A stretch of DNA of 64,000 nt. Source: Levilactobacillus cerevisiae. Lineage in GTDB: Bacteria > Bacillota > Bacilli > Lactobacillales > Lactobacillaceae. Under the pieces are notes generated by a model. The model saw only the letters and a list, made by a program, of their open reading frames with translations, was not told the origin of the DNA and made no database searches. The stretch is taken from contig NZ_RHNN01000009.1 of assembly GCF_003946245.1 (NCBI RefSeq), positions 1 to 64,000 of the forward strand, written 5' to 3'. The position numbers and the translations under genes were made by a program. This document shows positions 50,811 to 61,309 of the stretch, one piece after another (position 1 is the first letter of the stretch; the number at the start of each line of letters is the position of its first letter).

Positions 50811-52502
50811 ATGGATTACAAACAAACAGTGACTAATGCCGTAGCAACAGCTTTAGATGGTCAATTATCAGCTGATGAAATTATGGCTAAGATTGAACGC
50901 CCTAAGACGTCAGATAAAGGGGACATGGCTTTCCCAACCTTTACTTTGGCTAAGTTGTTACACCAGGCGCCACAACAAATTGCCAAAGACTTGGCAGAAA
51001 AGTTAGACACCACGGGGTTTGAAAAAGTTGAAGTCGTAGGACCTTACTTGAACTTCTTCTTTGATAAGGGAACGTACAGTGAAGCCACTCTGGATACCGT
51101 TTTATCAGCCGGTGCTGACTACGGTAAGAATGAGGATGGCAATGGCGGCAACGTGCCGATTGACATGTCTTCACCTAACATCGCTAAGCCAATGTCTATG
51201 GGTCACTTGCGTTCAACGGTGATTGGTAACTCCATCGCTGAAATTTTGACGAAGAACGGTTACAAGCCAATCAAGGACAATCACTTGGGTGACTGGGGAA
51301 CACAATTCGGGAAGCTCATCACGGCCTACAAGCTGTGGGGGAACGAAGACGATGTCAAGAAGGATCCCATCAACAAGCTGGTTGAATACTACGTGCGTTT
51401 CCATAAAGAAGACGTGGACAAGCCTGAACTGGATGATGAGGCGCGTGGGTGGTTCAAGAAGCTGGAAGACGGCGATCCAGAAGCACAACGTCTTTGGAAA
51501 TGGTTCCGGGAAGCCTCTCTGCAAGAATTCAACGATGTTTATGAAAAGTTGGGCGTGACGTTTGACACGTTCAACGGGGAAGCCTTCTACAACGATAAGC
51601 TGGAAGAAGTTGTCCAAATCTTGAAGGACAAGCATTTGCTGGTTGAATCACAGGGTGCCCAAGTCGTTGATTTGAGCAAATATGATTTGAACCCAGCCTT
51701 GATCTTGAAGAGTGACGGTGCGTCGCTTTACATCACGCGGGACATCGCAACGGCACTTTACCGTGACCGGACTTACCAACCAGCCAAGAACTTGTACGTG
51801 GTGGGGTCAGAACAGACTTACTACTTCAAGCAATTGAAGGCTGTCCTACAAGAAATGGGTGTGCCATCCGCTGACGACGTCCAACACGTGCCATTTGGGC
51901 TGATCACCGTTGACGGTAAGAAGCTGTCTACCCGTTCTGGACGGATCATCTTGTTGGCCAAAGTTCTGGACGAATCTGTGAAATTAGCCGGCGAAGAAAT
52001 TGATGAAAAGAACCCTGATTTGGCAAACAAAGAAGAAGTTGCCAAACAAGTTGGGGTCGGTGCCATCATCTTTGGTGACCTGAAGAATGAACGGACCAAC
52101 AGTATTGACTTCGTGTTAGCTGACCAACTGAAGTTTGAAGGCGAAACGGGTCCTTACATCCAATACTCGCATGCCCGTGCCGAAAGTATTTTGCGGAAGG
52201 CTGGCAATGTGACAGTTAAGGCCGACGGTAACCAAGTTGCTGATCCAGAGGCTTGGGACACAATCAAGACGTTAGCGGACTTCCCAGCAATGGTTAAGAT
52301 GGCGTGTGATGAACTGGAACCATCCGTCATCGCGAAGTATGCCATCCGCTTGGCCAAGACGTTTAACAAGTACTATGCCCACTCCAAGATCCTGACGGAA
52401 GATGCTGAGTTACCAGCACGTTTAGCTTTGGTTAAGGCGGTTTCAACTGTCTTGAAGGAAAGCTTACGTCTGTTAGGGGTCAAAGCACCAGACGAAATGT
52501 AA
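50811..52502 (+). CDS. argS: Arginyl-tRNA synthetase, copy 2 (T-box controlled)
   Basis: A 563-residue class I synthetase, same length as copy 1 and nearly the same sequence along its length; differences are scattered and conservative (ATVKADGNQVADPEAWD versus ATAVTPANNQVTDPEAWD region, KAVSTVLKESLRLLG versus KSVSIVVKESLRLLG). The HIGH-type GHLRS and the C-terminal anticodon domain are intact in both, so neither looks dead. ATG 50811 follows AGGAGGAAACGCAT. The T-box makes this the housekeeping copy responding to tRNA-Arg charging. Confidence 0.96.
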   Translation: MDYKQTVTNAVATALDGQLSADEIMAKIERPKTSDKGDMAFPTFTLAKLLHQAPQQIAKDLAEKLDTTGFEKVEVVGPYLNFFFDKGTYSEATLDTVLSAGADYGKNEDGNGGNVPIDMSSPNIAKPMSMGHLRSTVIGNSIAEILTKNGYKPIKDNHLGDWGTQFGKLITAYKLWGNEDDVKKDPINKLVEYYVRFHKEDVDKPELDDEARGWFKKLEDGDPEAQRLWKWFREASLQEFNDVYEKLGVTFDTFNGEAFYNDKLEEVVQILKDKHLLVESQGAQVVDLSKYDLNPALILKSDGASLYITRDIATALYRDRTYQPAKNLYVVGSEQTYYFKQLKAVLQEMGVPSADDVQHVPFGLITVDGKKLSTRSGRIILLAKVLDESVKLAGEEIDEKNPDLANKEEVAKQVGVGAIIFGDLKNERTNSIDFVLADQLKFEGETGPYIQYSHARAESILRKAGNVTVKADGNQVADPEAWDTIKTLADFPAMVKMACDELEPSVIAKYAIRLAKTFNKYYAHSKILTEDAELPARLALVKAVSTVLKESLRLLGVKAPDEM

Positions 52503-52517
52503 TGATGAAATGAACGA

Positions 52518-52548
52518 GAAGACTGCCGAGTTGGCGGTCTTTTTTTTT
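52518..52548 (+). terminator. argS copy 2 terminator
   Basis: AGACTGCC / GGCGGTCT stem, loop GAGTT, then T9, about 15 bases after the stop codon. Confidence 0.85.
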
Positions 52549-52573
52549 CGGGAAAATTATAAGGGCCAACTAC

Positions 52574-52603
52574 GTTCGTGGTTCGTATTGATAGTTCGAT
52601 TAT
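52574..52603. promoter_or_regulatory. Candidate PurR boxes upstream of the purine operon
   Basis: Three GTTCG cores start at 52574, 52581 and 52594. ATAGTTCGATTAT (52591-52603) differs from the PurBox complement AWWGTTCGGWWWT at one base. They lie about 100-130 bases before the promoter at 52700. Firmicute PurR binds such boxes, usually in pairs. Confidence 0.5.
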
Positions 52604-52699
52604 TAGTTTGTATTCAGATTTTAATAAGTGCAAAATACTTAATTATCCTATAAATGCGAATATTAAAATAATTATACCAGAATATAGTTAGCATTTCAG

Positions 52700-52728
52700 T
52701 TGACAGTTTTAGATGCGATTGCTAAACT
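52700..52728 (+). promoter_or_regulatory. Promoter of the purine operon
   Basis: -35 TTGACA (52700-52705), 17-base spacer, -10 TAAACT (52723-52728). The transcript would begin about 25 bases before purE. No guanine riboswitch is visible. Confidence 0.7.
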
Positions 52729-52760
52729 TAGCAAACAAATAAAAATACAGGGGGATTGGG

Positions 52761-53243
52761 ATGACAAAGGTTGGTTTAGTTATGGGATCGATTTCGGATT
52801 GGTCAACGATGGAACTGGCGGCAAAGCAGCTGGCAGCGTTAGGCATCGCTTATGAACGCCGAATTATTTCCGCGCACCGCATGCCGGATACCTTACAGTC
52901 TTACGGGCAACAGGCTCAGGAGCGGGGGCTTCAGGTCATTATTGCTGGAGCTGGTGGGGCTGCCCATTTGCCGGGCATGGTCGCCGCTAATACGATTCTC
53001 CCGGTAATTGGTGTGCCCATGCAATCGCATGCTCTGAACGGCCTAGATTCGCTCTTATCCATCGTTCAAATGCCCAGTGGTGTTCCTGTGGCAACCATGG
53101 CGATTGGGGCGGCAGGGGCCAAGAATTCAGCCCTGATGGCCGCCCAAATTATCGGTCTTCAAGATTCCCAAGTTCAGCAACGGGTGGTGGCATTTCGGCA
53201 ACAGCAGCGACTGGAGGCGGAGCAGAGTGAGCAACAATTTTGA
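52761..53243 (+). CDS. purE: N5-carboxyaminoimidazole ribonucleotide mutase
   Basis: A 160-residue class I PurE that turns N5-CAIR into CAIR, with PurK as partner. Motifs GSISDWSTM (substrate loop) and SAHRMPD with catalytic H39 are visible, along with [17 protein letters not shown] 52761 follows GGGGGATTGGG. It opens the purine operon; its 3' end overlaps the purK start by 17 bases. Confidence 0.96.
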   Translation: MTKVGLVMGSISDWSTMELAAKQLAALGIAYERRIISAHRMPDTLQSYGQQAQERGLQVIIAGAGGAAHLPGMVAANTILPVIGVPMQSHALNGLDSLLSIVQMPSGVPVATMAIGAAGAKNSALMAAQIIGLQDSQVQQRVVAFRQQQRLEAEQSEQQF

Positions 53244-54360
53244 GCAACCAATCTTGCCCCCGGCAGTGATTGGGATTGTTGGTGGTGGCCAGCTAGGACG
53301 CATGTTAGCGGTAAGCGCGATGTCTATGGGGTATCAGGTAGGAATCTTGGACCCGACACCAAATTCACCGGCGGGGCAAGTGGCCGATTTTCAAATCGTG
53401 GCGGACTATCAGGACCGCGAGGCATTGACCCAACTGGCGCGAAGAAGCGCCGTGCTGACATACGAGTTTGAAAATGTTGATGAGGCCGCACTGAAGGCCG
53501 TTGAAGCATACACCCAGTTGCCCCAGGGCACGGAATTGTTACGGGTGACGGGTAATCGGTTAGCTGAAAAGCAATTTCTAGTGCAACACGGAATTCCAGT
53601 GACACCCTTTGCAGCGGTCAACGATGAACAGACGTTGTTGGCAGCCGCCCATAAGCTAGGTACGCCAGCAATCTTGAAGACGGTGGTTGGCGGCTACGAT
53701 GGCCATGGGCAGGCGGACTTTGATTCAGCAGAGGCGGTTTCACCGGCGGCCAGAGCTTTGAGCGCGCAATCGTGTATTTTAGAGACCCGTCAAGCGTTTA
53801 AACTAGAGGCTTCCATGATGGTGACCCGGAGTGCAGATGGTGAGGTCGTGACCTTCCCGCTAGTTGAAAATCGTCATCACCGGCATATTTTACACACGAC
53901 CTTGGCACCCGCGCAGGTCAGTGACGCCGTCCATCGCGCGGCCAAAGAAATTGCGGAAAAGATTGCGACTGGTTTGGGCTTGCGCGGTGTGTTAGGGATT
54001 GAGTTCTTTGTCTTGCCAGATGACCAGCTGATTGTGAACGAGTTGGCACCACGGCCACACAATTCGGGCCATTATACGATTGAAGCCTGCAATGTCTCGC
54101 AATTTGAGGCGCACATCCGAAGCATTTGTGGCTTGCCGATACCGGCCATTATTCAGCATAGCCCAGCAGTCATGCGTAACCTATTGGGAGCAGATCTGAT
54201 CCAGGCTAGAGAAGCGCTGGTAACGCATTCCGAATGGCACTTTCACGATTATGGCAAGGCACAAATTAAAGACCAACGAAAAATGGGCCACATTACCGTT
54301 TTGAACGACAATCAGGCGGCTGCTTTGGCCACTTTGACAGCATTGAAGGGAGAACACTGA
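53227..54360 (+). CDS. purK: N5-carboxyaminoimidazole ribonucleotide synthetase
   Basis: A 377-residue ATP-grasp enzyme making N5-CAIR from AIR, bicarbonate and ATP. Seen: [22 protein letters not shown] at the N-terminus, [14 protein letters not shown] for ATP binding and [19 protein letters not shown], a signature of PurK. Start GTG 53227 lies inside purE with GGAGGCGGAGCAGA upstream, suggesting translational coupling. Confidence 0.96.
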   Translation: MSNNFEQPILPPAVIGIVGGGQLGRMLAVSAMSMGYQVGILDPTPNSPAGQVADFQIVADYQDREALTQLARRSAVLTYEFENVDEAALKAVEAYTQLPQGTELLRVTGNRLAEKQFLVQHGIPVTPFAAVNDEQTLLAAAHKLGTPAILKTVVGGYDGHGQADFDSAEAVSPAARALSAQSCILETRQAFKLEASMMVTRSADGEVVTFPLVENRHHRHILHTTLAPAQVSDAVHRAAKEIAEKIATGLGLRGVLGIEFFVLPDDQLIVNELAPRPHNSGHYTIEACNVSQFEAHIRSICGLPIPAIIQHSPAVMRNLLGADLIQAREALVTHSEWHFHDYGKAQIKDQRKMGHITVLNDNQAAALATLTALKGEH

Positions 54361-54362
54361 CC

Positions 54363-55094
54363 ATGACAGAGGTTCAAAGAGGGACTTTACTTTTTACGGG
54401 GAAAGCCAAGGCCATGTACGCGACAAATGACCCACAAATTCTTTGGGTAGAATACTTAGACCAGGCAACTGCTTTAAATGGCAAACGGAAGGTAGCGATT
54501 GCTGAAAAAGGACTGCTAAATAATCAAATTGCGAGTCTGATCTTTCGGGATTTAGCCAATCACGGCATTGAAAATCACTTCATCAAGCAACTTTCAGACC
54601 ACGTACAGTTGGTACGACGCGTCAACATGATTCCATTGGAAACGGTGGTTCGTAACGCGGCGTCGGGAAGCTTTGAACGAAAATTCGATGCAGATCATTT
54701 GATGCCTTTTACGCAGCCAGTCATGGAATTCTTTTACAAGAGTGATCGACTGGATGATCCGTTCATCAATGATTCTCAAATCGTGGCTCTCAAACTGGCG
54801 ACACCCACAATGCTGGCTGAAATGCGGCGGCAAGCGCAGCTGATTAATGATCGCTTACAGATGATTTTTGCCGAAATGAAAATCCAGTTGGTAGACTTTA
54901 AGGTTGAATTTGGGCTGACGGCCGCCGGCAAAGTTCTGCTGGCTGATGAGATTTCTCCTGATAGTTGCCGACTAGTCGATGACACAACTCATGAATCCTT
55001 GGATAAAGATGTTTTCCGGAAGAACCTAGGCGATTTAACCACCGTTTACCAAGAAGTTTTGAACCGCTTAAGTGTGGTTGAAGGAGGCCGTTAG
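54363..55094 (+). CDS. purC: SAICAR synthetase
   Basis: A 243-residue enzyme joining CAIR and aspartate. The N-terminal LLFTGKAKAMYATNDP resembles the KxKxxY ATP loop; IPLETVVRNAASGSF and LADEISPDSCRLVD are family signatures. ATG 54363 follows GGGAGAACACTGACC and lies two bases after the purK stop codon. Confidence 0.96.
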   Translation: MTEVQRGTLLFTGKAKAMYATNDPQILWVEYLDQATALNGKRKVAIAEKGLLNNQIASLIFRDLANHGIENHFIKQLSDHVQLVRRVNMIPLETVVRNAASGSFERKFDADHLMPFTQPVMEFFYKSDRLDDPFINDSQIVALKLATPTMLAEMRRQAQLINDRLQMIFAEMKIQLVDFKVEFGLTAAGKVLLADEISPDSCRLVDDTTHESLDKDVFRKNLGDLTTVYQEVLNRLSVVEGGR

Positions 55095-55095
55095 C

Positions 55096-55347
55096 GTGTA
55101 TTTAGCAAAAGTATATGTGACGTATAAAAATTCAATCCTGGATCCCAAGGGCGAAGCAATCAACGACGCTCTGCATCGATTGGCTTATCAGAATGTGGAA
55201 TCTGTTACTTTAGGAAAGTACTTTGAGCTTAAAGTAAAGGCAGGTCAACAACCCATTGCAGATCAAGTCGATGAAATGTGTGACCGCTTGTTAGCCAACG
55301 TCAATATGGAATCATACCGTTACGAAATTACTGAGTTGGAGGACTAA
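55096..55347 (+). CDS. purS: Phosphoribosylformylglycinamidine synthase subunit PurS
   Basis: An 83-residue small subunit of the three-part FGAM synthase (PurS-PurQ-PurL). It has the compact beta-alpha-beta pattern YLAKVYVTYKNSILDPKGEAI...RYEITELED. Start GTG 55096 is just after the purC stop codon; GAAGGAGG lies within the purC end. Members of the complex follow directly. Confidence 0.93.
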   Translation: MYLAKVYVTYKNSILDPKGEAINDALHRLAYQNVESVTLGKYFELKVKAGQQPIADQVDEMCDRLLANVNMESYRYEITELED

Positions 55348-55350
55348 AGC

Positions 55351-56031
55351 ATGAAGGTTGCGATTCCCGTTTTTCCAGGTTCGAATTGTGATGAGGACTT
55401 GTACCATGCACTATGGGACATTCTGCAAATCACGGCTGATTTATTGCCCGTTACAGTGACTAATTTATCTCAATATGATGCAGTTATCTTACCCGGTGGT
55501 TTCTCATATGGTGATTACTTGCGGAGTGGGGCAATCGCACGGTTTACGCCAATTATGGCGGCAGTCAAAGACTTCGCCAGTACCGGTAAGCCAGTCGTTG
55601 GCATCTGTAATGGCTTTCAAATTTTAACCGAAGCGGGCTTGTTGCCAGGTGCTCTGCGAGCCAATCAATCTTCTCGGTTTATCTGCCAGAATAGCGAGTT
55701 GCAGGTGACCAATAATCAAACGATTTTTTCGACGGCTTATCAGCCACAGGAGCACATCAAGTTACCCATCGCGCATGGTGAGGGGAATTACTACTGCGAT
55801 CTGACAACACTGGCAGAGTTACGTGCTCAAAAGCAAATTGTTTTTGAGTACGTGGATAACCCCAATGGCAGCGTGGGAAATATTGCTGGTATTGTGAATC
55901 GACGGGGAAATGTTTTGGGTATGATGCCCCATCCCGAGCGTGCGGTCGAAGTCCTCTTAGGGGGGACGGATGGATTAGGCGTCTTTACATCATTGCTAGC
56001 CAATAATCAGCGGGAGGATGTCCATGCTTAA
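55351..56031 (+). CDS. purQ: Phosphoribosylformylglycinamidine synthase subunit PurQ (glutaminase)
   Basis: A 226-residue class I glutamine amidotransferase subunit. The nucleophile C86 is in [11 protein letters not shown], and the His/Glu pair in MPHPERAVE. It supplies ammonia to PurL for FGAM synthesis. ATG 55351 follows GGAGGACTAAAGC; the 3' end overlaps the purL start. Confidence 0.96.
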   Translation: MKVAIPVFPGSNCDEDLYHALWDILQITADLLPVTVTNLSQYDAVILPGGFSYGDYLRSGAIARFTPIMAAVKDFASTGKPVVGICNGFQILTEAGLLPGALRANQSSRFICQNSELQVTNNQTIFSTAYQPQEHIKLPIAHGEGNYYCDLTTLAELRAQKQIVFEYVDNPNGSVGNIAGIVNRRGNVLGMMPHPERAVEVLLGGTDGLGVFTSLLANNQREDVHA

Positions 56032-58252
56032 GAATACACAGTTAACGCCAGAGGCTTTGCGGGACACTCAAGCTTATCGAGAGCTCGGTTTATCCGCTGA
56101 TGAATATCACTTAATTACGGATCAGGTCTTAAAACGACTGCCAAATTACACAGAAATTGGTCTGTTTTCGGGGATGTGGAGTGAACACTGCTCGTACAAA
56201 AATTCAAAACCCGTTTTAAAAAAGTTCTGGACTGAGGGTGAGCAGGTTCTTGCGGGCCCTGGAGAAGGCGCTGGAATCATTGATATCGGTGATGGTCAGG
56301 CCGTGGTCTTTAAGGCGGAAAGCCATAATCATCCCTCAGCCGTCGAACCATATGAAGGTGCCGCAACTGGCGTGGGTGGCATTATCCGGGATATCTTTTC
56401 GATGGGGGCTAAGCCGGTTGCCTTACTGGATAGTTTGCGTTTTGGAGAACCACAAGATACCCAAACGACCTATTTAATCTCGCAAGTGGTCGCCGGAATT
56501 GGTGGGTACGGGAATTGTATTGGTATCCCGACAATCGGTGGCGACATGGCTTTTGATGCTTGCTACCAAAAGAATCCATTGGTAAATGCGATGTGTGTAG
56601 GGTTGCTCGAACACCAGGATATGCAAAAAGGTCAGGCCACGGGTGTGGGGAATGCGATTATTTACGTCGGCGCAAAGACGGGCCGTGATGGCATTAACGG
56701 GGCATCATTTGCTTCTGCAGAATTTAATGACGCCAAGGCAACCCAGCGGTCCGCTGTCCAGGTTGGCGATCCCTTTATGGAAAAATTACTCATGGACGCT
56801 TGTTTAGAAGTGATTCATGATCACCGTGATATTCTAGTTGGTATTCAAGACATGGGAGCAGCCGGCTTGGTGTCTTCGTCAGCAGAAATGGCGTCCAAGG
56901 CTGGTAGCGGCATGAAGCTCAATCTGGATTTAGTACCCCAGCGTGAAAAAGAAATGACTGCCTTCGAACTCATGCTGTCTGAATCTCAAGAACGGATGTT
57001 ACTGTGCGTCAAAGACGGCGCGGAGAAGGAAGTTCACGCAGTTTTCAAGAAGTATGGTTTAGACTCGGTGGTCATTGGTGAAGTCACACCAGGACATCAA
57101 TACCAGCTCTTTCATCACGGTGTCTTAGAGGCTGACGTGCCGGTGGATGCATTGGCGACTCAAGCGCCCGTCTACCAACGAGAAGCGCGCCGACCACAAC
57201 GCTTGGATGAACAGGTACAGACGCAATTTGAGCCAGAACTGGCAAATGTGTCCGCCACTCTTAAACAGTTGCTACAACAGCCAACAATCGCTTCCAAGCG
57301 GTCCTTATTTGAGACGTACGATTCTCAAGTACAGACAAATACGGTCGTACAACCGGGATCAGACGCAGGTGTTATTCGCATTCGCCAAACAGATAAGGCC
57401 TTAGCCATGACAACCGACGTTAATGGGCGATATCTCTATTTGAACCCACGCATGGGGGGCGAAATGGCTGTCGCCGAAGCTGCGCGAAATATTGTGGCAT
57501 CAGGTGGTCAACCACTGGGAATCACGGATTGTTTGAACTTTGGCAATCCAGAGAAGCCAGAACAATTTTATGATTTGGATGAGGCCGCGCAAGGAATTAG
57601 CCGCGCTTGTCAACGGCTAAACACGCCGGTTATCTCTGGAAATGTCTCGTTAAATAATGAGTCAAATGGGGAGGCCATTTACCCAACACCAATGATTGGT
57701 ATGGTGGGATTAATCAAGCATTTACGTGATGTGACGACACAAGATTTCAAGCAAGCTAGTGATGCCGTTTATGTGTTGGGAACGACGGCGGCAGATTTTA
57801 ACGGTAGCGAGTTGCAAAAGATGTTGACGGGTCAAGTCAGCGGTGAGCTATTTGACTTTGATTTGACAGCTGAGGCTGAAAACCAACGAATACTCTTGCA
57901 AGCCATTCAAGCTGGGCTAGTCGCAAGTGCCCATGATGTATCTGAAGGGGGCTTGATTACAACCATTGCCGAATCGTGCTTCGGTCGAGGAATTGGGGTG
58001 AACTTGACCAGTCAGTTGCCGGCCGTCCAGTTCTTTGCTGAGACGCAGTCACGCTTTGTGGTGTCCGTTTCAATGGCAAACAAGGACGCCTTTGAGGCCT
58101 TGATCAAGAATCAGGGAACGTATTTGGGGATGACGACGGCTACTGATCAAATCTGGGTTCAGACAGCCGACCAGTTCTTTGATGTCCCCGTCAGTGAAGC
58201 TAAAGAATTGTGGGAAGGAGCGTTACCGTGCCTATTGAAGCAAAGGGCTTAA
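56024..58252 (+). CDS. purL: Phosphoribosylformylglycinamidine synthase subunit PurL
   Basis: A 742-residue small-type PurL (the fused enzyme of enterobacteria is about 1,300), as expected with separate PurS and PurQ. Motifs: [23 protein letters not shown] and [25 protein letters not shown] near the N-terminus for substrate binding, and HDVSEGGL near the C-terminus. ATG 56024 is six bases after GGGAGG; ATG 56018 abuts that site. It overlaps purQ by eight bases and purF by 25. Confidence 0.96.
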   Translation: MLKNTQLTPEALRDTQAYRELGLSADEYHLITDQVLKRLPNYTEIGLFSGMWSEHCSYKNSKPVLKKFWTEGEQVLAGPGEGAGIIDIGDGQAVVFKAESHNHPSAVEPYEGAATGVGGIIRDIFSMGAKPVALLDSLRFGEPQDTQTTYLISQVVAGIGGYGNCIGIPTIGGDMAFDACYQKNPLVNAMCVGLLEHQDMQKGQATGVGNAIIYVGAKTGRDGINGASFASAEFNDAKATQRSAVQVGDPFMEKLLMDACLEVIHDHRDILVGIQDMGAAGLVSSSAEMASKAGSGMKLNLDLVPQREKEMTAFELMLSESQERMLLCVKDGAEKEVHAVFKKYGLDSVVIGEVTPGHQYQLFHHGVLEADVPVDALATQAPVYQREARRPQRLDEQVQTQFEPELANVSATLKQLLQQPTIASKRSLFETYDSQVQTNTVVQPGSDAGVIRIRQTDKALAMTTDVNGRYLYLNPRMGGEMAVAEAARNIVASGGQPLGITDCLNFGNPEKPEQFYDLDEAAQGISRACQRLNTPVISGNVSLNNESNGEAIYPTPMIGMVGLIKHLRDVTTQDFKQASDAVYVLGTTAADFNGSELQKMLTGQVSGELFDFDLTAEAENQRILLQAIQAGLVASAHDVSEGGLITTIAESCFGRGIGVNLTSQLPAVQFFAETQSRFVVSVSMANKDAFEALIKNQGTYLGMTTATDQIWVQTADQFFDVPVSEAKELWEGALPCLLKQRA

Positions 58253-59664
58253 ATGAAGAATGTGGTGTGTTTGGTATCTGGGGCTCGACCGATGCTGCCC
58301 AACTAACCTATTTTGGCCTGCACGCGTTACAACACCGGGGCCAAGAGGGTGCTGGAATTACGGTAAACAACCAAGGCTTATTACAATCTGAACGAGGTTT
58401 GGGCTTACTGGCCGATGTCTTCAGAGAACCACAACGATTGGCACGACTGGTGGGAACGGCCGCGGTGGGCCACGTACGCTATGCGACGGCTGGTAATCAC
58501 GGTATTGAAAACATTCAACCGCTAGAATTTAACTTTAGTGATTCGCAGTTTGCCCTAGCTCATAACGGGAACCTGACCAATGCGCAAACTCTACGGCACG
58601 AGCTAGAAGCTGACGGCGCGATTTTTCATGCGAGTTCGGATAGTGAAATCCTGATGCACTTGGTTCGACGCAGCTCAGCAAGTACGTTAGTGGAGCAGGT
58701 AAAGGATGCTTTACGACAAGTTCATGGCGGGTTTGCGTATCTATTACTCACCAATGGTCGGTTATTTGCAGCCCTAGATCCGAATGGGCTGCGACCGTTA
58801 GTTGTTGGTAAGTTGCCAACGGGTGGCTACGTGGTTTGTAGTGAAACTTGCGCGTTGGACGCCGTTGGGGCCGAATTCGTACGAGACGTTCATCCCGGCG
58901 AGCTACTAATGATTGATGATCGTGGATTAAGCATTACCAATTACCAGCCGGCCGATGCATTAGCAATTTGTGCAATGGAATTTATTTATTTTGCCCGGCC
59001 AGATTCCGATATTTATGGTGTGAATGTTCATTCAGCCCGCAAACGAATGGGCGCTCAGCTTGCCAAGGAACAGCCAGTTGCCGCGGATATTGTGGTGGGC
59101 GTACCGAACTCTTCCCTATCAGCAGCTACGGGATACGCGGAAGCCAGTGGCCTGCCATATGAGATGGGATTAATCAAAAATCAATATTCGTCGCGAACCT
59201 TTATTCAGCCGACCCAAGCACTCCGGGAACAAGGGGTGCGCATGAAGTTATCCGCTGTACGCGGGGTGGTTGCTGGCAAACGCGTCGTGTTGATTGATGA
59301 TTCCATTGTGCGCGGAACAACTTGTCGGCGAATTGTGAAACTGTTGAAAGACGCCGGTGCCTTGTCTGTCCATTTAAGGATTGCGTCTCCGCCATTACGA
59401 TATCCTTGTTTCTATGGTATTGATATTCAAACGACCAAGGAATTAATTGCGGCACAAAAGACTTTGCCTGAGATGTGTGCGTCGTTTGGCGCTGATTCAC
59501 TGGGCTTTCTTAGCGAACAAGGTGTTATTTCTGCGGTCGGGTTAAAGACGGATGCCGCTTATGGTGGGCTATGTATGGCCTATTTCAATGGGGATTATCC
59601 GACGCCACTTTATGATTATCAGACTGAATATGACAATGAAATTCAGGTTAAACACAACGAATAG
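58228..59664 (+). CDS. purF: Amidophosphoribosyltransferase
   Basis: A 478-residue enzyme for the committed step, PRPP plus glutamine to phosphoribosylamine. The N-terminal glutaminase has C12 after an 11-residue propeptide (LNEE before CGVFGIWG), which is cut off in this family; RGQEGAGI and RYATAGN follow. The PRPP loop is [16 protein letters not shown] 58228 is seven bases after AAGGAG, inside the purL end. Confidence 0.96.
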   Translation: MPIEAKGLNEECGVFGIWGSTDAAQLTYFGLHALQHRGQEGAGITVNNQGLLQSERGLGLLADVFREPQRLARLVGTAAVGHVRYATAGNHGIENIQPLEFNFSDSQFALAHNGNLTNAQTLRHELEADGAIFHASSDSEILMHLVRRSSASTLVEQVKDALRQVHGGFAYLLLTNGRLFAALDPNGLRPLVVGKLPTGGYVVCSETCALDAVGAEFVRDVHPGELLMIDDRGLSITNYQPADALAICAMEFIYFARPDSDIYGVNVHSARKRMGAQLAKEQPVAADIVVGVPNSSLSAATGYAEASGLPYEMGLIKNQYSSRTFIQPTQALREQGVRMKLSAVRGVVAGKRVVLIDDSIVRGTTCRRIVKLLKDAGALSVHLRIASPPLRYPCFYGIDIQTTKELIAAQKTLPEMCASFGADSLGFLSEQGVISAVGLKTDAAYGGLCMAYFNGDYPTPLYDYQTEYDNEIQVKHNE

Positions 59665-59676
59665 GGGGGAATTAGG

Positions 59677-60702
59677 GTGAGCGATGCGTATAAGCGTGCT
59701 GGCGTCGATATTAATGCGGGTTATGAAGTATTGGAGACGGTCAAAGCTTTAAGTGGTAATCGTCAACTGGGCGCTTTTGGTGGCGCCTTTCCCTTATCTT
59801 CGGTGAGAACAGGCGACCAACCGGTTTTGGTCGCAGGAACCGATGGCGTGGGAACAAAGTTGTTGGTGGCCATTGAAGCACAACGACATGAAACCATTGG
59901 AATTGATCTAGTGGCGATGTGTGTGAACGACGTGCTCGCACAAGGGGCGCGACCACTATTTTTCCTTGACTACCTTGGATTGGGCCATACGAACCCGAGT
60001 CAAGTGGCGGATATTTTAGCCGGGGTTGTTACTGGCTGTCAGCAGGCTGGAACCACCTTAATCGGCGGTGAGACGGCTGAGATGCCAGACATGTATCCCC
60101 ACGGTCATTATGATCTCGCAGGTTTTTCAGTTGGTATTGCCAATCAAAACGACTTGCTAACGCCCGAGAATGTGCAATCAGGAGATGTCTTGATTGGGCT
60201 CCCTGCCAATGGGCTGCACGCCAACGGGTTCAGTCTAGTGCGTGATATTTTATTTAAACAGCACCAATATGCGTTAGAGACAGTCTTCCCTGAGGTGGGC
60301 CAGTCGCTTGAAGCGGAACTTTTGCGTCCTACTAAGATTTACGTCAACAGCGTTCTGCCGCTGTTGGAACAAAAACTGGTTGCGAGCATGGCGCACATTA
60401 CGGGTGGCGGACTGATTGAAAACGTGGCACGCGCCTTACCGCCAAAATTATCTGCACAATTTAACGTGGGTAGCTGGCCAGTACCAGCTATTATGACCGT
60501 GTTAGCACAATTGGGTCACCTAACCGATGAAGATTTGCGTGCAACCTTTAACTTAGGTTTGGGGATGGTACTGGTGGTTCATCCAGAACATGAAGCGCAA
60601 GTATTGCAAGTCCTGCAGGCAGAGAATCAGCAGGCTTATCGTGTCGGCCAAATTGCCGCTGGTACAAAACCAGTCGTTTTTCAGGAGGCCACCAATGGTT
60701 AA
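59677..60702 (+). CDS. purM: Phosphoribosylformylglycinamidine cyclo-ligase
   Basis: A 341-residue AIR synthetase: VAGTDGVGTKLLVA, CVNDVLAQGARPLFFLDY, GGETAEMPDMY and HITGGGLIENVARALP are clear family motifs. It closes the imidazole ring using ATP. GTG 59677 follows AGGGGGGAATTAGG, 12 bases after purF. Its 3' end overlaps purN by eight bases. Confidence 0.96.
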   Translation: MSDAYKRAGVDINAGYEVLETVKALSGNRQLGAFGGAFPLSSVRTGDQPVLVAGTDGVGTKLLVAIEAQRHETIGIDLVAMCVNDVLAQGARPLFFLDYLGLGHTNPSQVADILAGVVTGCQQAGTTLIGGETAEMPDMYPHGHYDLAGFSVGIANQNDLLTPENVQSGDVLIGLPANGLHANGFSLVRDILFKQHQYALETVFPEVGQSLEAELLRPTKIYVNSVLPLLEQKLVASMAHITGGGLIENVARALPPKLSAQFNVGSWPVPAIMTVLAQLGHLTDEDLRATFNLGLGMVLVVHPEHEAQVLQVLQAENQQAYRVGQIAAGTKPVVFQEATNG

Positions 60703-61273
60703 AAGGATTGCCGTGTTTGCCTCAGGAAATGGCACCAACTTTAGTGCGCTTCAAAACGCCATCACGCAACGCCCGATACCAGCTGAAATTGTGCTGCTAG
60801 TTTGTGATCAAGGGAATGCTCCCGTCATTCAACGCGCACAAGCCGTGCACATTCCAGTGCTGCAAATCGATTACCGCAGTTTTCCGACTAAGGCAGAGGC
60901 CGAGCAGGTAATTCTAACGGCTTTACAGAAGCAGCGGGTAGCCGCAATTTTTCTAGCGGGATACATGCGGATTGTCGGCAGGACATTATTGGTTGCCTAT
61001 CCGCACCGAATTATTAATTTACATCCGGCGCTATTGCCGAGCTTCCCGGGAAGACATGGCATTGCAGATGCCTTGGCAGCTCATGTCAAAGAGACGGGTG
61101 TGACGGTTCATTTCATCGATGCTGGTATCGATACGGGACAAATTATTGGGCAACGGAAAGTTGTGGTCCACGCTGAGGATTCCTTTGAGAGTCTCGCGAC
61201 CCGTATTCATCAGGTCGAGCATCAGTTTTACCCAGACGTTTTGGCAGAATTGATTGCGACACAACAAATCTAA
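60695..61273 (+). CDS. purN: Phosphoribosylglycinamide formyltransferase
   Basis: A 192-residue folate-dependent GAR transformylase. VFASGNGTNFSAL binds the phosphate; NLHPALLPSFPGRHGI holds the catalytic Asn/His and VTVHFIDAGIDTGQIIGQ the catalytic Asp. ATG 60695 is after CAGGAGGCCACCA within purM. In most lactobacilli purH comes next; here purD follows after only 36 bases. Confidence 0.95.
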   Translation: MVKRIAVFASGNGTNFSALQNAITQRPIPAEIVLLVCDQGNAPVIQRAQAVHIPVLQIDYRSFPTKAEAEQVILTALQKQRVAAIFLAGYMRIVGRTLLVAYPHRIINLHPALLPSFPGRHGIADALAAHVKETGVTVHFIDAGIDTGQIIGQRKVVVHAEDSFESLATRIHQVEHQFYPDVLAELIATQQI

Positions 61274-61309
61274 CAAATCTTAGGTACGAAGAATGAGGAG
61301 GAACCCCCA

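Noticed and set aside
52549-52760. Guanine riboswitch before purE
   Set aside because: The region has PurR-like boxes and a promoter but no recognisable purine aptamer core, and the leader is only about 25 bases.
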